Assembly: GCA_027488815.1 (NCBI GenBank)
Contig: JAIYAX010000009.1
Location: 62,001-126,000, forward strand
DNA: 64,000 nucleotides
From: Cytophagaceae bacterium
GTDB lineage: Bacteria; Bacteroidota; Bacteroidia; Cytophagales; JAIYAX01
Direction: 5' to 3'
Shown here in pieces: positions 17,277 to 28,628 of the stretch (position 1 is its first letter; every line of letters starts with the position of its first letter). The notes beneath the pieces are model-generated. The model was not told where the DNA came from. It worked only from the letters and a program-made list of their open reading frames with translations, and did no database searches. Made by a program: the position numbers and the translations under genes.

Positions 17277-17975
17277 ATGGGTAAGCTTACTAAGAAACAA
17301 AAACTCGCTCTCACCAAATTTGACGTATCTAAAGAGTATTCTCTTGAAGATGCCTCTTCCTTGCTAAAAGACATCAACTGCACCAAGTTCGACTCTTCGG
17401 TTGATATCGATGTACGCCTTGGGGTAGATCCACGCAAATCTGATCAAATGGTGAGAGGCATCGTTGCCCTACCACATGGTACAGGAAAAAATGTACGTGT
17501 TCTTGTGCTTTGTACTCCTGAAAAAGCAGAGGAGGCAAAGGAAGCAGGCGCTGACTATGTAGGTCTTGATGATTATATCCAAAAGATCGAACAAGGCTGG
17601 ACAGATATCGACGTGATCATCACCATGCCTGCTGTCATGGCGAAAGTAGGTCGTTTAGGTAAAATTCTTGGACCAAGAAACCTTATGCCAAACCCAAAGG
17701 CTGGAACGGTAACACCTGAAGTAGGTAAAGCAGTCAGAGATGTGAAAGCCGGTAAGATTGACTTCAAAGTTGACAAAACAGGTATCATTCACACCAGCGT
17801 GGGTAAAGTGAGCTTCAGCCCTGAAAAAATTAAAGACAATGTGCAGGAAGTGCTTCTGACATTGGCAAAGCTTAAGCCTTCATCATCAAAAGGCACCTAT
17901 TTTAAAAGTATTACCATCTCCACGACCATGAGTCCTGGAGTGAAGATCGATAAAAGTTCCATTGTAGGAATATAA
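17277..17975 (+). CDS. rplA: 50S ribosomal protein L1
   Basis: The 232 residues start at ATG 17277 ([12 protein letters not shown]). The two-domain L1 fold is shown by [32 protein letters not shown], the [18 protein letters not shown] motif near residue 120, and the C-terminal [12 protein letters not shown]1 forms the stalk at the E site. In some bacteria it represses its own operon by binding the rplK leader; only 9 bases separate nusG and rplK here, so no leader site of that kind is visible. Confidence 0.98.
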   Translation: MGKLTKKQKLALTKFDVSKEYSLEDASSLLKDINCTKFDSSVDIDVRLGVDPRKSDQMVRGIVALPHGTGKNVRVLVLCTPEKAEEAKEAGADYVGLDDYIQKIEQGWTDIDVIITMPAVMAKVGRLGKILGPRNLMPNPKAGTVTPEVGKAVRDVKAGKIDFKVDKTGIIHTSVGKVSFSPEKIKDNVQEVLLTLAKLKPSSSKGTYFKSITISTTMSPGVKIDKSSIVGI

Positions 17976-17978
17976 GTC

Positions 17979-18512
17979 ATGACAAGGGAAGAGAAAGGAC
18001 AGATAATAGAAGAGCTGGCTGGCAAGCTTAAAAGTACTCCATACTTTTACATCGCTGACTCATCAGGTCTAAGTGTAAGCCAAATCAACAACTTCAGAAG
18101 ACTTTGTTTTAACAAGGGTCTGGAATACAAAGTGTATAAAAATACACTCATTGCTAAGGCGCTTGAGCGTATCAACGGAGATGCTGAAACCTTTAGAAAG
18201 TCAGTACTTAAAGGCACCAGCGGCATCATTTTCAGCCCTGAATCAGGTAAGTTGCCCGCTACCCTCCTCAAGGAATTTGCGAGGCAGTCACCTGAAAAGA
18301 ATGTGCGCTTCAAAGCAGCAAGCATTGAAATGGAGTCCTATGTGGGCGCCGATCAGCTTGATGCTCTCTTGAACCTCAAGACCAAGAACGAGCTCATTGG
18401 AGATATCATCGGTATTCTTCAATCTCCAGCTAAAAATGTTATCTCCGGACTTCAGAGCGGAAAGAACAAGTTGGCAGGTATCGTTAAAACCCTTTCTGAA
18501 AGACCTCAATAA
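17979..18512 (+). CDS. rplJ: 50S ribosomal protein L10
   Basis: The 177 residues have the N-terminal rRNA-binding domain (TREEKGQIIEELAGKLKSTP, DSSGLSVSQINNFRR) and a helical C-terminus that carries L7/L12 dimers. It begins 3 bases after rplA and ends 36 bases before rplL. The family in many bacteria autoregulates through a leader site; the short gap to rplA leaves no room for a separate leader. Confidence 0.97.
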   Translation: MTREEKGQIIEELAGKLKSTPYFYIADSSGLSVSQINNFRRLCFNKGLEYKVYKNTLIAKALERINGDAETFRKSVLKGTSGIIFSPESGKLPATLLKEFARQSPEKNVRFKAASIEMESYVGADQLDALLNLKTKNELIGDIIGILQSPAKNVISGLQSGKNKLAGIVKTLSERPQ

Positions 18513-18548
18513 TCATTCATCAACCCACAAAAATAATTTTCAATCACA

Positions 18549-18932
18549 ATGGCAGATCTTAAAGCGTTTGCAGAGCAACTGGTAAATCTTACCGTAAAAG
18601 AAGTTAATGAACTTGCAGCTATATTGAAGGACGAGTACGGTATCGAACCGGCAGCCGCCGCACCAGTAATGGTAGCCGGAGGTGCAGGTGCGGGTGCTGC
18701 TGCTCCTGTAGCTGAAGAGAAAACCACTTTTGATGTCATTCTTAAAAGCCCAGGTGGTGCTAAGCTGGCTGTAGTTAAGCTGGTTAAAGATCTTACTGGT
18801 CTTGGTTTGAAAGAAGCCAAGGATCTGGTAGATGGCGCACCAAAAGCCGTTAAAGAAGGCATCTCTAAAGATGAAGCTGATGCGCTGAAAAAGCAACTGG
18901 AAGAAGCTGGCGCTGAGGTAGAAATCAAGTAA
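18549..18932 (+). CDS. rplL: 50S ribosomal protein L7/L12
   Basis: The 127 residues have an N-terminal dimerisation helix pair ([20 protein letters not shown]), an Ala/Gly-rich hinge at about 38-56, and the C-terminal factor-binding domain ([40 protein letters not shown]). This is the flexible stalk that recruits translation GTPases. A terminator-like hairpin stands between it and rpoB. Confidence 0.98.
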   Translation: MADLKAFAEQLVNLTVKEVNELAAILKDEYGIEPAAAAPVMVAGGAGAGAAAPVAEEKTTFDVILKSPGGAKLAVVKLVKDLTGLGLKEAKDLVDGAPKAVKEGISKDEADALKKQLEEAGAEVEIK

Positions 18933-18971
18933 GTTGCCGTTAAGGTACTTGCTCTGCCTACCTGATATCAG

Positions 18972-18995
18972 GCCCCGATTTTTTCGGGGTCTTTT
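18972..18995 (+). terminator. Attenuator-like hairpin between rplL and rpoB
   Basis: CCCCGA (18973-18978) pairs with TCGGGG (18984-18989) around a five-T loop, and TCTTTT follows. A second small hairpin, CCCC/GGGG at 19016-19027, lies downstream. Its place suggests partial termination that lowers rpoBC expression relative to ribosomal proteins, as known for other bacteria. Confidence 0.6.
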
Positions 18996-19060
18996 CCCGT
19001 TTATACCTGTTTGTACCCCTATTGGGGCTTACATTTTGATTTCACAAATACCTTAAGGTC

Positions 19061-22000
19061 TTGACAAAAAATAATCGAATTAGCTTCGCAAAAGCAAAAG
19101 CATTTGTGGACTATCCTGATTTTCTGGATGTTCAAATTCAGTCCTTCAAAGATTTTTTCCAGTTAGAAACTCCAACTGAAAACCGCACAAAAGAGGGTCT
19201 CTACAAAGTATTCGCTGAGAATTTCCCCATCAGCGACTCCAGAGAAAATTTTGTTCTTGAATTCGTTGATTATATGGTTGACCCTCCGAAGTACTCAGTA
19301 GATGAGTGCATCGAGCGTGGTCTTACCTATAGCGTTCCTTTGAAGGCAAAGCTTCGTTTGCTCTGCAACGACGAGGACAACGAAGGATTCCAGACCATCG
19401 AGCAGGAAGTATTTCTTGGAAATATACCTTACATGACCGACCGTGGATCATTTGTGATCAACGGAGCAGAAAGGGTTATCGTTTCTCAGCTTCACCGTTC
19501 ACCAGGGGTGTTTTTTGCCCAGAGCAAGCATACCAATGGTACAAAGCTTTATTCTGCAAGAATTATCCCTTTCAAAGGAAGCTGGATCGAGTTTGCAACT
19601 GATGTGAACAATGTGATGTATGCCTACATCGATCGTAAAAAGAAGTTTCCGGTTACTACCCTCTTAAGAGCCATCGGATTTGGTAGTGATAAAGACATCC
19701 TTGATCTTTTTGGATTGTCAGAAGAGGTAAACGCTACTCAAAATGCACTTAAAAAGATTGTCGGCAGAAAACTGGCAGCCAGGGTACTGAGAACCTGGAC
19801 TGAAGATTTTGTGGATGAAGACACGGGCGAGGTGGTGTCCATCGATCGTAATGAGGTTCTACTTGAGCGTGACTCCACCATTCAGCAGGAAGATATTGAA
19901 ACCATCCTGAACTCAGGAGTAAAATCAGTCATCCTCCACCGTGATGATGTGAACATCGCTGACTATGCTATTATCTACAATACCCTACAAAAAGATAATT
20001 CTAACTCAGAGAAAGAGGCTGTTGAACAAATCTACCGTCAGCTTAGAAATACAGAAGCTCCGGATGAACAAACAGCCAGAGACATCATCCAAAACCTATT
20101 CTTCTCTGACAAACGTTATGATCTAGGCGAAGTAGGTCGTTACAGGATCAACAAAAAACTCAACCTGGCAATCGGTTTTGAAGTGAGGGTCTTGACTACT
20201 CAGGATATCATCGAAATCGTTAAATACCTAATCGGTCTGATCAATTCAAAATCTGTGGTTGATGATATTGATCACCTGAGCAACAGAAGGGTAAGAACAG
20301 TTGGTGAGCAATTGTACAGCCAGTTTGGAGTAGGTCTTGCTCGTATGGCACGCACCATCAAAGAGCGTATGAATGTACGGGACAACGAAGATTTTAAGCC
20401 CGTTGACCTGATCAATGCCAGAACACTATCTTCAGTGATCAACAGTTTCTTCGGAACCAATCAGTTGAGCCAGTTTATGGATCAAACGAACCCATTGGCG
20501 GAGATCACACACAAAAGGAGAATGTCGGCACTTGGCCCAGGTGGTCTTTCAAGAGAGCGTGCTGGATTTGAAGTTCGTGACGTTCACTATACCCACTACG
20601 GTCGCCTTTGTACTATTGAAACTCCAGAAGGACCCAATATCGGTCTGATCTCTTCTCTTTGCGTTCATGCCAAGGTGAATAGTATGGGCTTTATAGAAAC
20701 ACCATACATGAAGGTGGACTCTGGAAAAGTTCGTATTTCTGAACCTCCTGTGTTTCTCACGGCTGAAGAAGAAGATAACCAATACATCGCACAGGCGAAT
20801 GTGGTCGTAAGCGATAAAGGGGAGTTTAAAGACGATAAGGTTAAAGCAAGGTTTGAAGGAGATTTCCCTGTAGTGGAGCCTTCAAAACTGGCATTTATGG
20901 ACATTGCTCCTAACCAGATCGTATCAGTAGCTGCCTCGCTTATTCCTTTCCTGGAGCATGATGATGCCAACCGTGCCTTGATGGGCTCTAACATGCAACG
21001 TCAGGCTGTTCCATTGCTTCGTCCTGAGGCCCCCATTGTCGGTACAGGTCTGGAAGCCAGAGTAGCCTCCGACTCACGTACCCTGATCACTTCTGAAGGT
21101 GAAGGAGTAGTGGACTACGTAGACTCAAAGAAAATTGTCATCAAATATGATCTCACAGACTCAGATCGTCTCGTGAGCTTCAATACTGAATATAAGATTT
21201 ACGATCTCATTAAGTTCCGTCGTACCAATCAGGACACCTGCATAAACCTTAAGCCCATCGTCAGAAAGGGCGAAAGAGTGAACAAAGGCCAGGTGCTATG
21301 TGAGGGTTATGCTACCCAGGGCGGCGAGCTTGCACTTGGAAGAAACCTGCTTGTTGCTTTCATGCCCTGGCAGGGATACAACTTCGAAGATGCGATTGTG
21401 ATCAATGAAAAAGTGGTTCGTGAAGATATCTTTACCTCTATCCACATTGAAGAATTTGAGCTTGAAGTAAGAGACACCCGCAGAGGTGAGGAAGAGTTAA
21501 CTTCAGAAATTCCAAATGTTAGCGAGGAAGCAGTAAAGAATCTGGATGAGAACGGTATCATCAGAGTTGGTGCTGAAGTGAAGGAAGGCGATATCCTCAT
21601 TGGAAAGATCACTCCAAAAGGAGAGACAGATCCAACCCCTGAGGAGAAACTCCTTCGTGCCATCTTTGGAGATAAGGCCGGTGATGTGAAGGATGCATCT
21701 ATGAAGGCACCACCTTCGCTGCGTGGAGTAGTGATCGACACCAAACTGTTCTCTCGTCCTAAAAAGGATAAAGATATCCGTATCAAATCTAAAAAGGATG
21801 TCGAAATCCTGAAGTCAAGATACAGCAAGGATCTGACAGCTCTTCGTGATCAATTGATTGACAAGCTCCTTACCCTGTTAGAAGGCAAAACCTGTAAGGG
21901 CATCAAACATAAGTTTGGTGAGGAAATCATGTCAAAAGGAACCAAGTTCAACCGTAAGAATGTTACTGAGAACCTGTTCCCTGAGCAAAATCATTTCAGA

Positions 22001-22924
22001 GACGAAAGCAATTATAACGTACCTGAAGAAGTAAACCTTATTTCTGATCTGAATCTCAGCAACTGGACAGATGATGAGCAGATCAATCAGAAGCTGGTTC
22101 TTCTTGTGACCAATTACAACAAGAAAAGAAACGAGATCACAGGTAAGTTCAAGAGAGAAAGATTTACGCTGGAAGTTGGCGATGAGCTACCTACAGGTAT
22201 TGTGAAGCTGGCCAAAGTTTATATCGCCAAAAAGCGTAAGCTGAAAGTAGGGGATAAGATGGCAGGCCGACACGGTAACAAAGGGGTAGTTGCCAAAATT
22301 GTGCGTGAAGAAGACATGCCTTTCCTTGAAGATGGAACCCCAATGGACATCGTGCTCAACCCGCTTGGTGTACCCAGCAGGATGAACCTTGGTCAGATAT
22401 ATGAAACGGTATTAGGCTGGGCCGGAAAGCGTCTTGGTAAGCGATATGCCACTCCGATCTTTGATGGCGCTACTGAGCTTGAAGTAGTTAAAGAACTTAA
22501 TGATGCCAAGCTTCCGGAATTCGGCAGAACCTATCTCCATGATGGATTGACAGGTCGTCGTTTTGACCAAAAAGTGACAGTAGGTATTATATACATGCTT
22601 AAATTAGGTCACTTGGTGGATGATAAGATGCACGCCCGTTCAATCGGACCTTACTCTCTCATCACTCAGCAGCCCCTTGGTGGTAAAGCCCAGTTTGGTG
22701 GTCAGCGTTTCGGAGAAATGGAAGTATGGGCACTTGAAGCCTTCGGTGCATCGCATGTTCTTCAGGAAATCCTCACTGTAAAATCCGATGATGTCATTGG
22801 CCGTGCCAAGGCATATGAGGCCATTGTGAAGGGTGAAAACATGCCTAAGCCGAATATTCCTGAGTCATTCAATGTATTGGTTCATGAATTAAGGGGCCTT
22901 GCGCTAGAAATCACATTAGACTAA
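19061..22924 (+). CDS. rpoB: DNA-directed RNA polymerase subunit beta
   Basis: The 1287-residue beta subunit. The start codon is TTG: an in-frame stop lies at 19037-19039 and no ATG occurs between it and the conserved [17 protein letters not shown] region. The rifampicin region is intact and of the susceptible type (QLSQFMDQ at 468-475, [13 protein letters not shown] from 483), with Asp474, His484 and Ser489 matching E. coli 516, 526 and 531. Further landmarks are [11 protein letters not shown], the [11 protein letters not shown] catalytic lysine region near 1065, and the C-terminal [20 protein letters not shown]. It lies upstream of rpoC in the standard order. Confidence 0.98.
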   Translation: MTKNNRISFAKAKAFVDYPDFLDVQIQSFKDFFQLETPTENRTKEGLYKVFAENFPISDSRENFVLEFVDYMVDPPKYSVDECIERGLTYSVPLKAKLRLLCNDEDNEGFQTIEQEVFLGNIPYMTDRGSFVINGAERVIVSQLHRSPGVFFAQSKHTNGTKLYSARIIPFKGSWIEFATDVNNVMYAYIDRKKKFPVTTLLRAIGFGSDKDILDLFGLSEEVNATQNALKKIVGRKLAARVLRTWTEDFVDEDTGEVVSIDRNEVLLERDSTIQQEDIETILNSGVKSVILHRDDVNIADYAIIYNTLQKDNSNSEKEAVEQIYRQLRNTEAPDEQTARDIIQNLFFSDKRYDLGEVGRYRINKKLNLAIGFEVRVLTTQDIIEIVKYLIGLINSKSVVDDIDHLSNRRVRTVGEQLYSQFGVGLARMARTIKERMNVRDNEDFKPVDLINARTLSSVINSFFGTNQLSQFMDQTNPLAEITHKRRMSALGPGGLSRERAGFEVRDVHYTHYGRLCTIETPEGPNIGLISSLCVHAKVNSMGFIETPYMKVDSGKVRISEPPVFLTAEEEDNQYIAQANVVVSDKGEFKDDKVKARFEGDFPVVEPSKLAFMDIAPNQIVSVAASLIPFLEHDDANRALMGSNMQRQAVPLLRPEAPIVGTGLEARVASDSRTLITSEGEGVVDYVDSKKIVIKYDLTDSDRLVSFNTEYKIYDLIKFRRTNQDTCINLKPIVRKGERVNKGQVLCEGYATQGGELALGRNLLVAFMPWQGYNFEDAIVINEKVVREDIFTSIHIEEFELEVRDTRRGEEELTSEIPNVSEEAVKNLDENGIIRVGAEVKEGDILIGKITPKGETDPTPEEKLLRAIFGDKAGDVKDASMKAPPSLRGVVIDTKLFSRPKKDKDIRIKSKKDVEILKSRYSKDLTALRDQLIDKLLTLLEGKTCKGIKHKFGEEIMSKGTKFNRKNVTENLFPEQNHFRDESNYNVPEEVNLISDLNLSNWTDDEQINQKLVLLVTNYNKKRNEITGKFKRERFTLEVGDELPTGIVKLAKVYIAKKRKLKVGDKMAGRHGNKGVVAKIVREEDMPFLEDGTPMDIVLNPLGVPSRMNLGQIYETVLGWAGKRLGKRYATPIFDGATELEVVKELNDAKLPEFGRTYLHDGLTGRRFDQKVTVGIIYMLKLGHLVDDKMHARSIGPYSLITQQPLGGKAQFGGQRFGEMEVWALEAFGASHVLQEILTVKSDDVIGRAKAYEAIVKGENMPKPNIPESFNVLVHELRGLALEITLD

Positions 22925-22931
22925 TAGATTC

Positions 22932-22955
22932 TCCGGGTCCTTTTCAGGGCCCGGA
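22932..22955 (+). other. Hairpin between rpoB and rpoC
   Basis: TCCGGGTCC (22932-22940) and GGGCCCGGA (22947-22955) form a 9-bp stem with one G-T pair and loop TTTTCA. No T run follows, so it is not a normal terminator. It may be an RNA processing or stability element in the 59-base gap. Confidence 0.55.
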
Positions 22956-22983
22956 TACTTGTTCTAACAGAAATTAACTCATC

Positions 22984-25900
22984 ATGGCATTCAGAAAAAA
23001 CAGAAAACTAAATCAGGACTTCACCAGAATCACCATCAGTCTGGCTTCTCCTGAATCTATACTTGAAAGCTCACATGGACAGGTAACTGAGCCTGAAACC
23101 ATCAATTACAGGACGTATAAGCCTGAAATGGGTGGCTTGTTTTGTGAGAAAATTTTTGGACCGGTAAAAGATTGGGAATGCCATTGCGGCAAATACAAAA
23201 GGATCAGATACAAAGGGATCATTTGCGACCGTTGTGGGGTAGAAGTGACTGAAAAGAAGGTACGCCGTGAGCGTATGGGTCACATCGAACTAGTGGTTCC
23301 GGTAGCTCATATCTGGTATTTCAAGTCATTGCCCAACAAGATTGGTTACTTGCTTGGACTCCCAACTAAAAAGCTGGATCAAATCATTTATTACGAGCGA
23401 TATGTAGTCGTTCAGCCGGGTATCAAAGCCGCCGATGGGATCAACCAAATGGACTTCCTCACAGAAGACGAATACCTGGATATCCTTGACAAACTTCCAA
23501 GAGATAATCAGGAGTTGGATGATTTGGATCCGAACAAGTTCATCGCAAAAATGGGTGCTGAAGCTCTTCAAATGTTGCTTTCACGCACAAATCTCGATGA
23601 ATTGAGCTATAGTCTGCGCCATAGCGCTGAAAATGATACTTCTCAGCAGAGAAAAGCTGAAGCCTTAAAGAGACTGAAAGTGGTTGAGGCTTTCCGTGAC
23701 GCACAGACACGTATTGAAAATAAGCCGGAGTGGATGATTATCCGCATGGTGCCGGTCATCCCACCAGAACTACGCCCCTTAGTGCCCCTTGATGGCGGAC
23801 GTTTTGCAACTTCTGACTTGAACGACCTTTACAGAAGGGTAATCATCAGAAACAACCGACTTAAGAGACTTATCGAGATCAAAGCACCTGAGGTGATCTT
23901 GAGAAATGAGAAACGTATGCTTCAGGAAGCTGTTGACTCATTATTCGACAATTCCAGAAAAGTAAATGCCGTTCGTGCGGAAGGTAACCGTGCGCTGAAG
24001 TCACTTTCAGACATGCTTAAAGGTAAGCAGGGACGTTTCCGTCAAAACCTGCTTGGTAAAAGGGTGGATTACTCCGGTCGTTCTGTGATCGTTGTTGGAC
24101 CTGAACTTAAACTACACGAGTGCGGATTGCCAAAGGATATGGCTGCTGAGTTGTTTAAGCCATTCATCATCCGCAAGCTGATCGAAAGAGGTATTGTGAA
24201 GACGGTGAAGTCAGCCAAGAAAATCGTTGATCGCAAAGACCCTGTGGTTTGGGATATCCTTGAGAACGTACTTAAAGGTCACCCTGTGTTGCTCAACAGA
24301 GCTCCAACACTTCACAGACTTGGTATTCAGGCCTTCCAGCCTAAGTTGATCGAGGGTAAGGCTATTCAGTTGCACCCATTGGTTTGTACCGCATTCAATG
24401 CCGATTTTGACGGTGACCAAATGGCTGTTCACGTTCCTCTGGGTCATGAGGCCATTCTTGAAGCAAGCCTTTTGATGTTGGCATCGCACAACATCCTGAA
24501 CCCTGCCAATGGAGCCCCTATTACCGTGCCTTCTCAAGACATGGTGCTTGGCCTTTACTACGTAACTAAAGGCAAGAAAACTACCCCAGAAGAAATCGTC
24601 GTAGGTGAAGGAAAAACGTTCTATGGCTATCAGGAGGTAATTATCGCCATCAATGAAGGTAAGCTTTCCCAGCATGCCTTTGTAAAAGTGAAAGTGAAGG
24701 TTCGTAATGAGAAAGGCGAGCTCGTCGAAAAAATAATCGAAACGGTAGCAGGCAGAATTCTTTTCAACCGATGCATCCCTGAAGAAGTAGGCTATGTGAA
24801 CGAGCTGTTGACCAAGAAGAAGTTGCAGCAAATCATTGCCATGGTATTTAAAATATGCGGAACTGCACGTACTGCTCAGTTTTTGGATGAGATAAAGGAG
24901 CTAGGCTTCCAGTCAGCATTCCGTGGTGGTCTTTCGATCGGATTGAGCGATGTGAAGATCCCATCAGATAAAACAGTTTTGATCGATAACGCCAAAGCCG
25001 AGGTTGACTCCGTTTGGAACAACTACCTCATGGGTCTGATTACTGACAATGAGCGTTATAACCAGGTTATTGATATCTGGACCAGGGTGAATAACCAAAT
25101 CACCGAAACCTTGATGAAGCAGCTGGAAAATGATAACCAGGGCTTCAACTCCATCTACATGATGATGCACTCAGGAGCCAGAGGTTCTAGAGAGCAGATC
25201 AGACAGTTAGGTGGAATGAGAGGTCTGATGGCTAAGCCTCAGAAGAACCTTCAGGGATCAGTAGGTGAGATCATCGAGAACCCAATTCTTTCTAACTTTA
25301 AAGAAGGACTTGATGTAATCGAGTACTTTATCTCTACCCACGGTGCCCGTAAAGGACTAGCTGATACCGCTTTGAAAACCGCTGATGCAGGTTACCTTAC
25401 ACGTCGTCTGCATGATGTAGCTCAGGACCTTGTGATCAATGAGCAAGACTGTGGTACCTTAAGAGGATTGGCAGTTTCTGCCCTTAAAGACAATGAAGAA
25501 ATCGTTGAACCTCTTTCTGAACGGATTTTAGGAAGAGTATCCCTTCACGATCTCTATGACCCCCATACCAATGCCTTATTGGTTTCATCCGGAGAAGAGA
25601 TCACTGAAGAGGTTGCCATTTATATCGATAACTCCACGATCGAAACAGTTGAAATACGTTCCGTATTGACCTGTGAAACGAAAAGAGGCGTTTGCTCAAA
25701 ATGCTATGGCAGAAACCTGGCAACAGGACGTATGTCGCAGATAGGTGAAGCTGTTGGAGTAATCGCTGCCCAGTCTATCGGGGAGCCTGGAACTCAACTT
25801 ACCTTGCGTACCTTCCACGTTGGGGGTACCGCTTCCAACATCGCTGTAGAAGCAAGCATCAGAGCAAAATTCGAAGGAATTGTTCAGCTTGAAGATATCA

Positions 25901-27297
25901 GAACCGTTAAATCGACCAATAATGAAGGAGAAGGCGTAGAGGTTGTAATGGGTCGATCAGGTGAAATACGTGTGATTGATACCAACACCCAGAAAGTGTT
26001 GATGACCAACAACGTACCTTACGGTTCATACTTGAAGGTAAAAGATGGAGAGAAGGTTCAGAAAGGAAAGGAACTTTGTAACTGGGATCCCTATAATGCG
26101 GTGATCATGTCTGAATTTGATGGCAAAATTGAATTTGAAGCCATCGAAGAAAGTATAACCTTCAAAGAGGAAGCCGATGAGCAAACCGGTCACCGTGAGA
26201 AAGTGATCATCGAAACCAAAGACAAGGCGAAAAACCCAGCCATCATCGTTCATGCGAAGAAGGGGGATTCAAAAGCCTACAACATGCCTGTAGGTGCTCA
26301 CCTTGTGGTTGAAAACGGAGTAGCAATCAAAGCAGGTCAGGTACTGGCCAAAATCCCAAGAGCGATTGGCAAAACCCGTGACATTACCGGTGGTCTGCCA
26401 AGAGTAACTGAATTGTTTGAAGCCAGAAACCCATCAAATCCTGCTGTTGTAAGTGAAATTGATGGTGTCGTAACCTACGGAGGAATTAAGAGAGGAAACA
26501 GGGAAATCTTTATTGACTCCAAAGACGGAGTGAAGAAGAAGTATCTGGCACCTTTGTCAAAGCACATCCTTGTTCAAGATAATGACTTCGTTAGAGCCGG
26601 TATCCCATTAACAGATGGAGCCATTACACCTTCTGATATTCTTGCTATCAAAGGACCTACTGCTGTGCAGGAGTACCTGGTTAATGAAATTCAGGAAGTT
26701 TACCGTCTGCAAGGGGTAAAAATTAACGACAAGCATATTGAAGCGATCGTACGTCAGATGATGCAGAAGGTAGAAATACTGGAAGCTGGCGATACCAACT
26801 TCCTTCAGGGTCAGGTGGTTGACAAAATCTCTTTCATGGAAGAGAATGACACCATCATGGACAAGAAAGTAGTAATCGACTCTGGTAATTCTGAAAATCT
26901 GCGCCCCGGCCAAATTGTAACGGCCAGAAAACTAAGAGACGAGAACAGCAGCTTAAAACGCAAAGACTTAAAATTGGTCACTGTGCGTGATGCACTTCCA
27001 GCCGTTTCAAGACCGACACTTCAAGGTATCACACAAGCCTCATTAGGAACTGAAAGCTTTATCTCTGCAGCTTCTTTCCAGGAAACTACCAAGGTATTGA
27101 GCGAAGCTTCCATAAGAGGTAAAATGGATTTGTTGTTGGGATTGAAGGAGAACGTAATCGTAGGACATTTGATCCCGGCCGGTACAGGTATGCGTGAGTA
27201 CAATGATATTATCGTTGGCAATAAAGAAGAGTACGAGTCTCTTGTGACGGCCAAAGAAACCTACTCACGGAAAAGAAAAGAAGAATATCAGGACTAA
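22984..27297 (+). CDS. rpoC: DNA-directed RNA polymerase subunit beta'
   Basis: The 1437-residue beta' subunit. The N-terminal zinc site is [20 protein letters not shown] near residue 62. The catalytic NADFDGDQ gives magnesium ligands Asp474, Asp476 and Asp478. The second zinc site is the [13 protein letters not shown] region with an upstream Cys. The bridge and trigger regions ([24 protein letters not shown] is split around 800) are present. It continues without break to the C-terminus, where [19 protein letters not shown] is the omega-contact region. It is followed 6 bases later by the DUF3467 gene. Confidence 0.98.
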   Translation: MAFRKNRKLNQDFTRITISLASPESILESSHGQVTEPETINYRTYKPEMGGLFCEKIFGPVKDWECHCGKYKRIRYKGIICDRCGVEVTEKKVRRERMGHIELVVPVAHIWYFKSLPNKIGYLLGLPTKKLDQIIYYERYVVVQPGIKAADGINQMDFLTEDEYLDILDKLPRDNQELDDLDPNKFIAKMGAEALQMLLSRTNLDELSYSLRHSAENDTSQQRKAEALKRLKVVEAFRDAQTRIENKPEWMIIRMVPVIPPELRPLVPLDGGRFATSDLNDLYRRVIIRNNRLKRLIEIKAPEVILRNEKRMLQEAVDSLFDNSRKVNAVRAEGNRALKSLSDMLKGKQGRFRQNLLGKRVDYSGRSVIVVGPELKLHECGLPKDMAAELFKPFIIRKLIERGIVKTVKSAKKIVDRKDPVVWDILENVLKGHPVLLNRAPTLHRLGIQAFQPKLIEGKAIQLHPLVCTAFNADFDGDQMAVHVPLGHEAILEASLLMLASHNILNPANGAPITVPSQDMVLGLYYVTKGKKTTPEEIVVGEGKTFYGYQEVIIAINEGKLSQHAFVKVKVKVRNEKGELVEKIIETVAGRILFNRCIPEEVGYVNELLTKKKLQQIIAMVFKICGTARTAQFLDEIKELGFQSAFRGGLSIGLSDVKIPSDKTVLIDNAKAEVDSVWNNYLMGLITDNERYNQVIDIWTRVNNQITETLMKQLENDNQGFNSIYMMMHSGARGSREQIRQLGGMRGLMAKPQKNLQGSVGEIIENPILSNFKEGLDVIEYFISTHGARKGLADTALKTADAGYLTRRLHDVAQDLVINEQDCGTLRGLAVSALKDNEEIVEPLSERILGRVSLHDLYDPHTNALLVSSGEEITEEVAIYIDNSTIETVEIRSVLTCETKRGVCSKCYGRNLATGRMSQIGEAVGVIAAQSIGEPGTQLTLRTFHVGGTASNIAVEASIRAKFEGIVQLEDIRTVKSTNNEGEGVEVVMGRSGEIRVIDTNTQKVLMTNNVPYGSYLKVKDGEKVQKGKELCNWDPYNAVIMSEFDGKIEFEAIEESITFKEEADEQTGHREKVIIETKDKAKNPAIIVHAKKGDSKAYNMPVGAHLVVENGVAIKAGQVLAKIPRAIGKTRDITGGLPRVTELFEARNPSNPAVVSEIDGVVTYGGIKRGNREIFIDSKDGVKKKYLAPLSKHILVQDNDFVRAGIPLTDGAITPSDILAIKGPTAVQEYLVNEIQEVYRLQGVKINDKHIEAIVRQMMQKVEILEAGDTNFLQGQVVDKISFMEENDTIMDKKVVIDSGNSENLRPGQIVTARKLRDENSSLKRKDLKLVTVRDALPAVSRPTLQGITQASLGTESFISAASFQETTKVLSEASIRGKMDLLLGLKENVIVGHLIPAGTGMREYNDIIVGNKEEYESLVTAKETYSRKRKEEYQD

Positions 27298-27303
27298 GCA
27301 GCC

Positions 27304-27624
27304 ATGTCAGAAGATCCAAACCTCAATCAGAATCAGATCAATATTGAGCTGACTGAAGACATTGCTGAAGGTATTTATGCCAACTTAGCGATGATAGCAC
27401 ACTCCAATGGTGAGTTTGTGATTGATTTTATCCGCATGATGCCCGGAGTACCCAAGGCAAAAGTGAAGGCTAGGATCATCATTACTCCGGACCATGCCAA
27501 AAGACTGCTCTCAGCTTTGAATGACAATATTCAAAAGTTTGAAGATGCCTTTGGACCCATAGCAGATCAGGGCCCAAGCCCTGGGTTTCCTATGAATTTT
27601 GGGGGAACCATTGGTCAAGCATAA
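27304..27624 (+). CDS. DUF3467 protein
   Basis: A 106-residue protein of the DUF3467 family. The core is EGIYANLAMIAHSNGEFVID followed by FIRMMPGVPKAKVKARIIIT and PDHAKRLLSALNDNI. It has no signal peptide or membrane span and looks like a small alpha/beta protein. Its function is unknown. It starts 6 bases after rpoC, so it is cotranscribed with the polymerase genes, and a strong promoter for rpsL starts after it. The steady position next to rpoC hints at a role connected with transcription or growth, but that is inference. Confidence 0.85.
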   Translation: MSEDPNLNQNQINIELTEDIAEGIYANLAMIAHSNGEFVIDFIRMMPGVPKAKVKARIIITPDHAKRLLSALNDNIQKFEDAFGPIADQGPSPGFPMNFGGTIGQA

Positions 27625-27641
27625 AATAGGAGCCTAAGTTA

Positions 27642-27672
27642 TTGTAATTGAAAAGTATTTACTCTAATTTTG
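27642..27672 (+). promoter_or_regulatory. Promoter of rpsL-rpsG-fusA-rpsJ
   Basis: TTG at 27642-27644, a 20-base spacer and TAATTTTG at 27665-27672 match the Bacteroidota promoter. The bases after it, CGCTCCCTTTT, match those after the tRNA-Trp and rpsH promoters. It lies 38 bases before rpsL. Confidence 0.8.
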
Positions 27673-27710
27673 CGCTCCCTTTTCGAGGATAACACACGAA
27701 ATCGACATAA

Positions 27711-28115
27711 ATGCCTACTATTCAGCAATTAGTAAGGAAGGGTAGAACCGAACTTACCACAAAATCAAAGTCACCTGCCTTGGACTCCTGTCCTCAAAAG
27801 AGGGGAGTATGTACAAGGGTATATACTACTACTCCTAAGAAACCTAATTCAGCGATGAGAAAGGTGGCTAGGGTAAGATTGGCCAAGACCGGTAAAGAGG
27901 TGAACGCCTACATACCCGGTGAAGGACATAACCTTCAGGAGCACTCTATCGTGTTGATCCGTGGAGGCAGGGTAAAAGACCTTCCGGGAGTAAGGTACCA
28001 TATCGTAAGAGGTGCCTTGGATACCGCCGGAGTGAGTGGTAGACTCCAGTCACGTTCAAAATATGGAGCAAAGAGGCCAAAAGCAGGTGCTGCAGCTCCA
28101 GCCAAAAAGAAATAA
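27711..28115 (+). CDS. rpsL: 30S ribosomal protein S12
   Basis: The 134 residues carry the decoding-site motifs [19 protein letters not shown] and [17 protein letters not shown]. The lysines whose changes give streptomycin resistance in other bacteria are the sensitive type. The C-terminal tail is Ala- and Lys-rich. It is the first gene of the str group (rpsL, rpsG, fusA, rpsJ). Confidence 0.98.
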   Translation: MPTIQQLVRKGRTELTTKSKSPALDSCPQKRGVCTRVYTTTPKKPNSAMRKVARVRLAKTGKEVNAYIPGEGHNLQEHSIVLIRGGRVKDLPGVRYHIVRGALDTAGVSGRLQSRSKYGAKRPKAGAAAPAKKK

Positions 28116-28144
28116 TTTAAACCCAAAAGCAAGAAGAAACAATC

Positions 28145-28612
28145 ATGAGAAAGGCTAAACCGAAGAAACGTTATATTCTTCCAGACCCTAAGTTCCATGA
28201 TGTGCTGGTTACCAAGTTCGTGAATAACCTCATGTACGATGGTAAAAAGAGTATTGCCTATGACATATTCTATGATGCCTGTACTCTGGTCGAGAAAAAG
28301 ACCAGCGAACCCGGAGTAGAAGTATGGAAAAGGGCGCTCGCCAACATATCACCCTCCGTTGAAGTAAGAAGTCGCCGTGTGGGAGGTGCCACTTTTCAAG
28401 TTCCTACCGAAGTACGTCCCGATCGCAAAGTGTCATTAGGCATCAAGTGGCTTATTAACTATTCACGTAAAAGAGGCGAAAAAACCATGACCGAAAAATT
28501 AGCAGCCGAAATCATTGCTGCTTCCAAAGGTGAAGGTTCCGCAGTTAAGAAAAAAGACGATACCCATCGTATGGCTGAGGCCAATAAGGCATTCTCTCAC
28601 TTCCGATTCTAA
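28145..28612 (+). CDS. rpsG: 30S ribosomal protein S7
   Basis: The 155 residues match S7: [17 protein letters not shown], the [20 protein letters not shown] helix region, the [20 protein letters not shown] beta hairpin and the C-terminal [18 protein letters not shown]7 starts assembly of the 30S head and contacts mRNA and E-site tRNA. Gaps are 29 bases to rpsL and 16 to fusA. Confidence 0.98.
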   Translation: MRKAKPKKRYILPDPKFHDVLVTKFVNNLMYDGKKSIAYDIFYDACTLVEKKTSEPGVEVWKRALANISPSVEVRSRRVGGATFQVPTEVRPDRKVSLGIKWLINYSRKRGEKTMTEKLAAEIIAASKGEGSAVKKKDDTHRMAEANKAFSHFRF

Positions 28613-28628
28613 TTACCATCCAAAACTC

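Noticed and set aside
24211-24831. Open frame of 206 codons on the minus strand inside rpoC
   Set aside because: It lies wholly inside the conserved catalytic part of rpoC and the translation has no recognisable domain; it is a shadow of the real gene. The same holds for the long minus-strand frames in rpoB (21307-21828) and rplL (18506-18928).
28515-28628. Upstream extension of fusA
   Set aside because: The open frame begins inside rpsG, but conserved EF-G sequence starts at ATG 28629.
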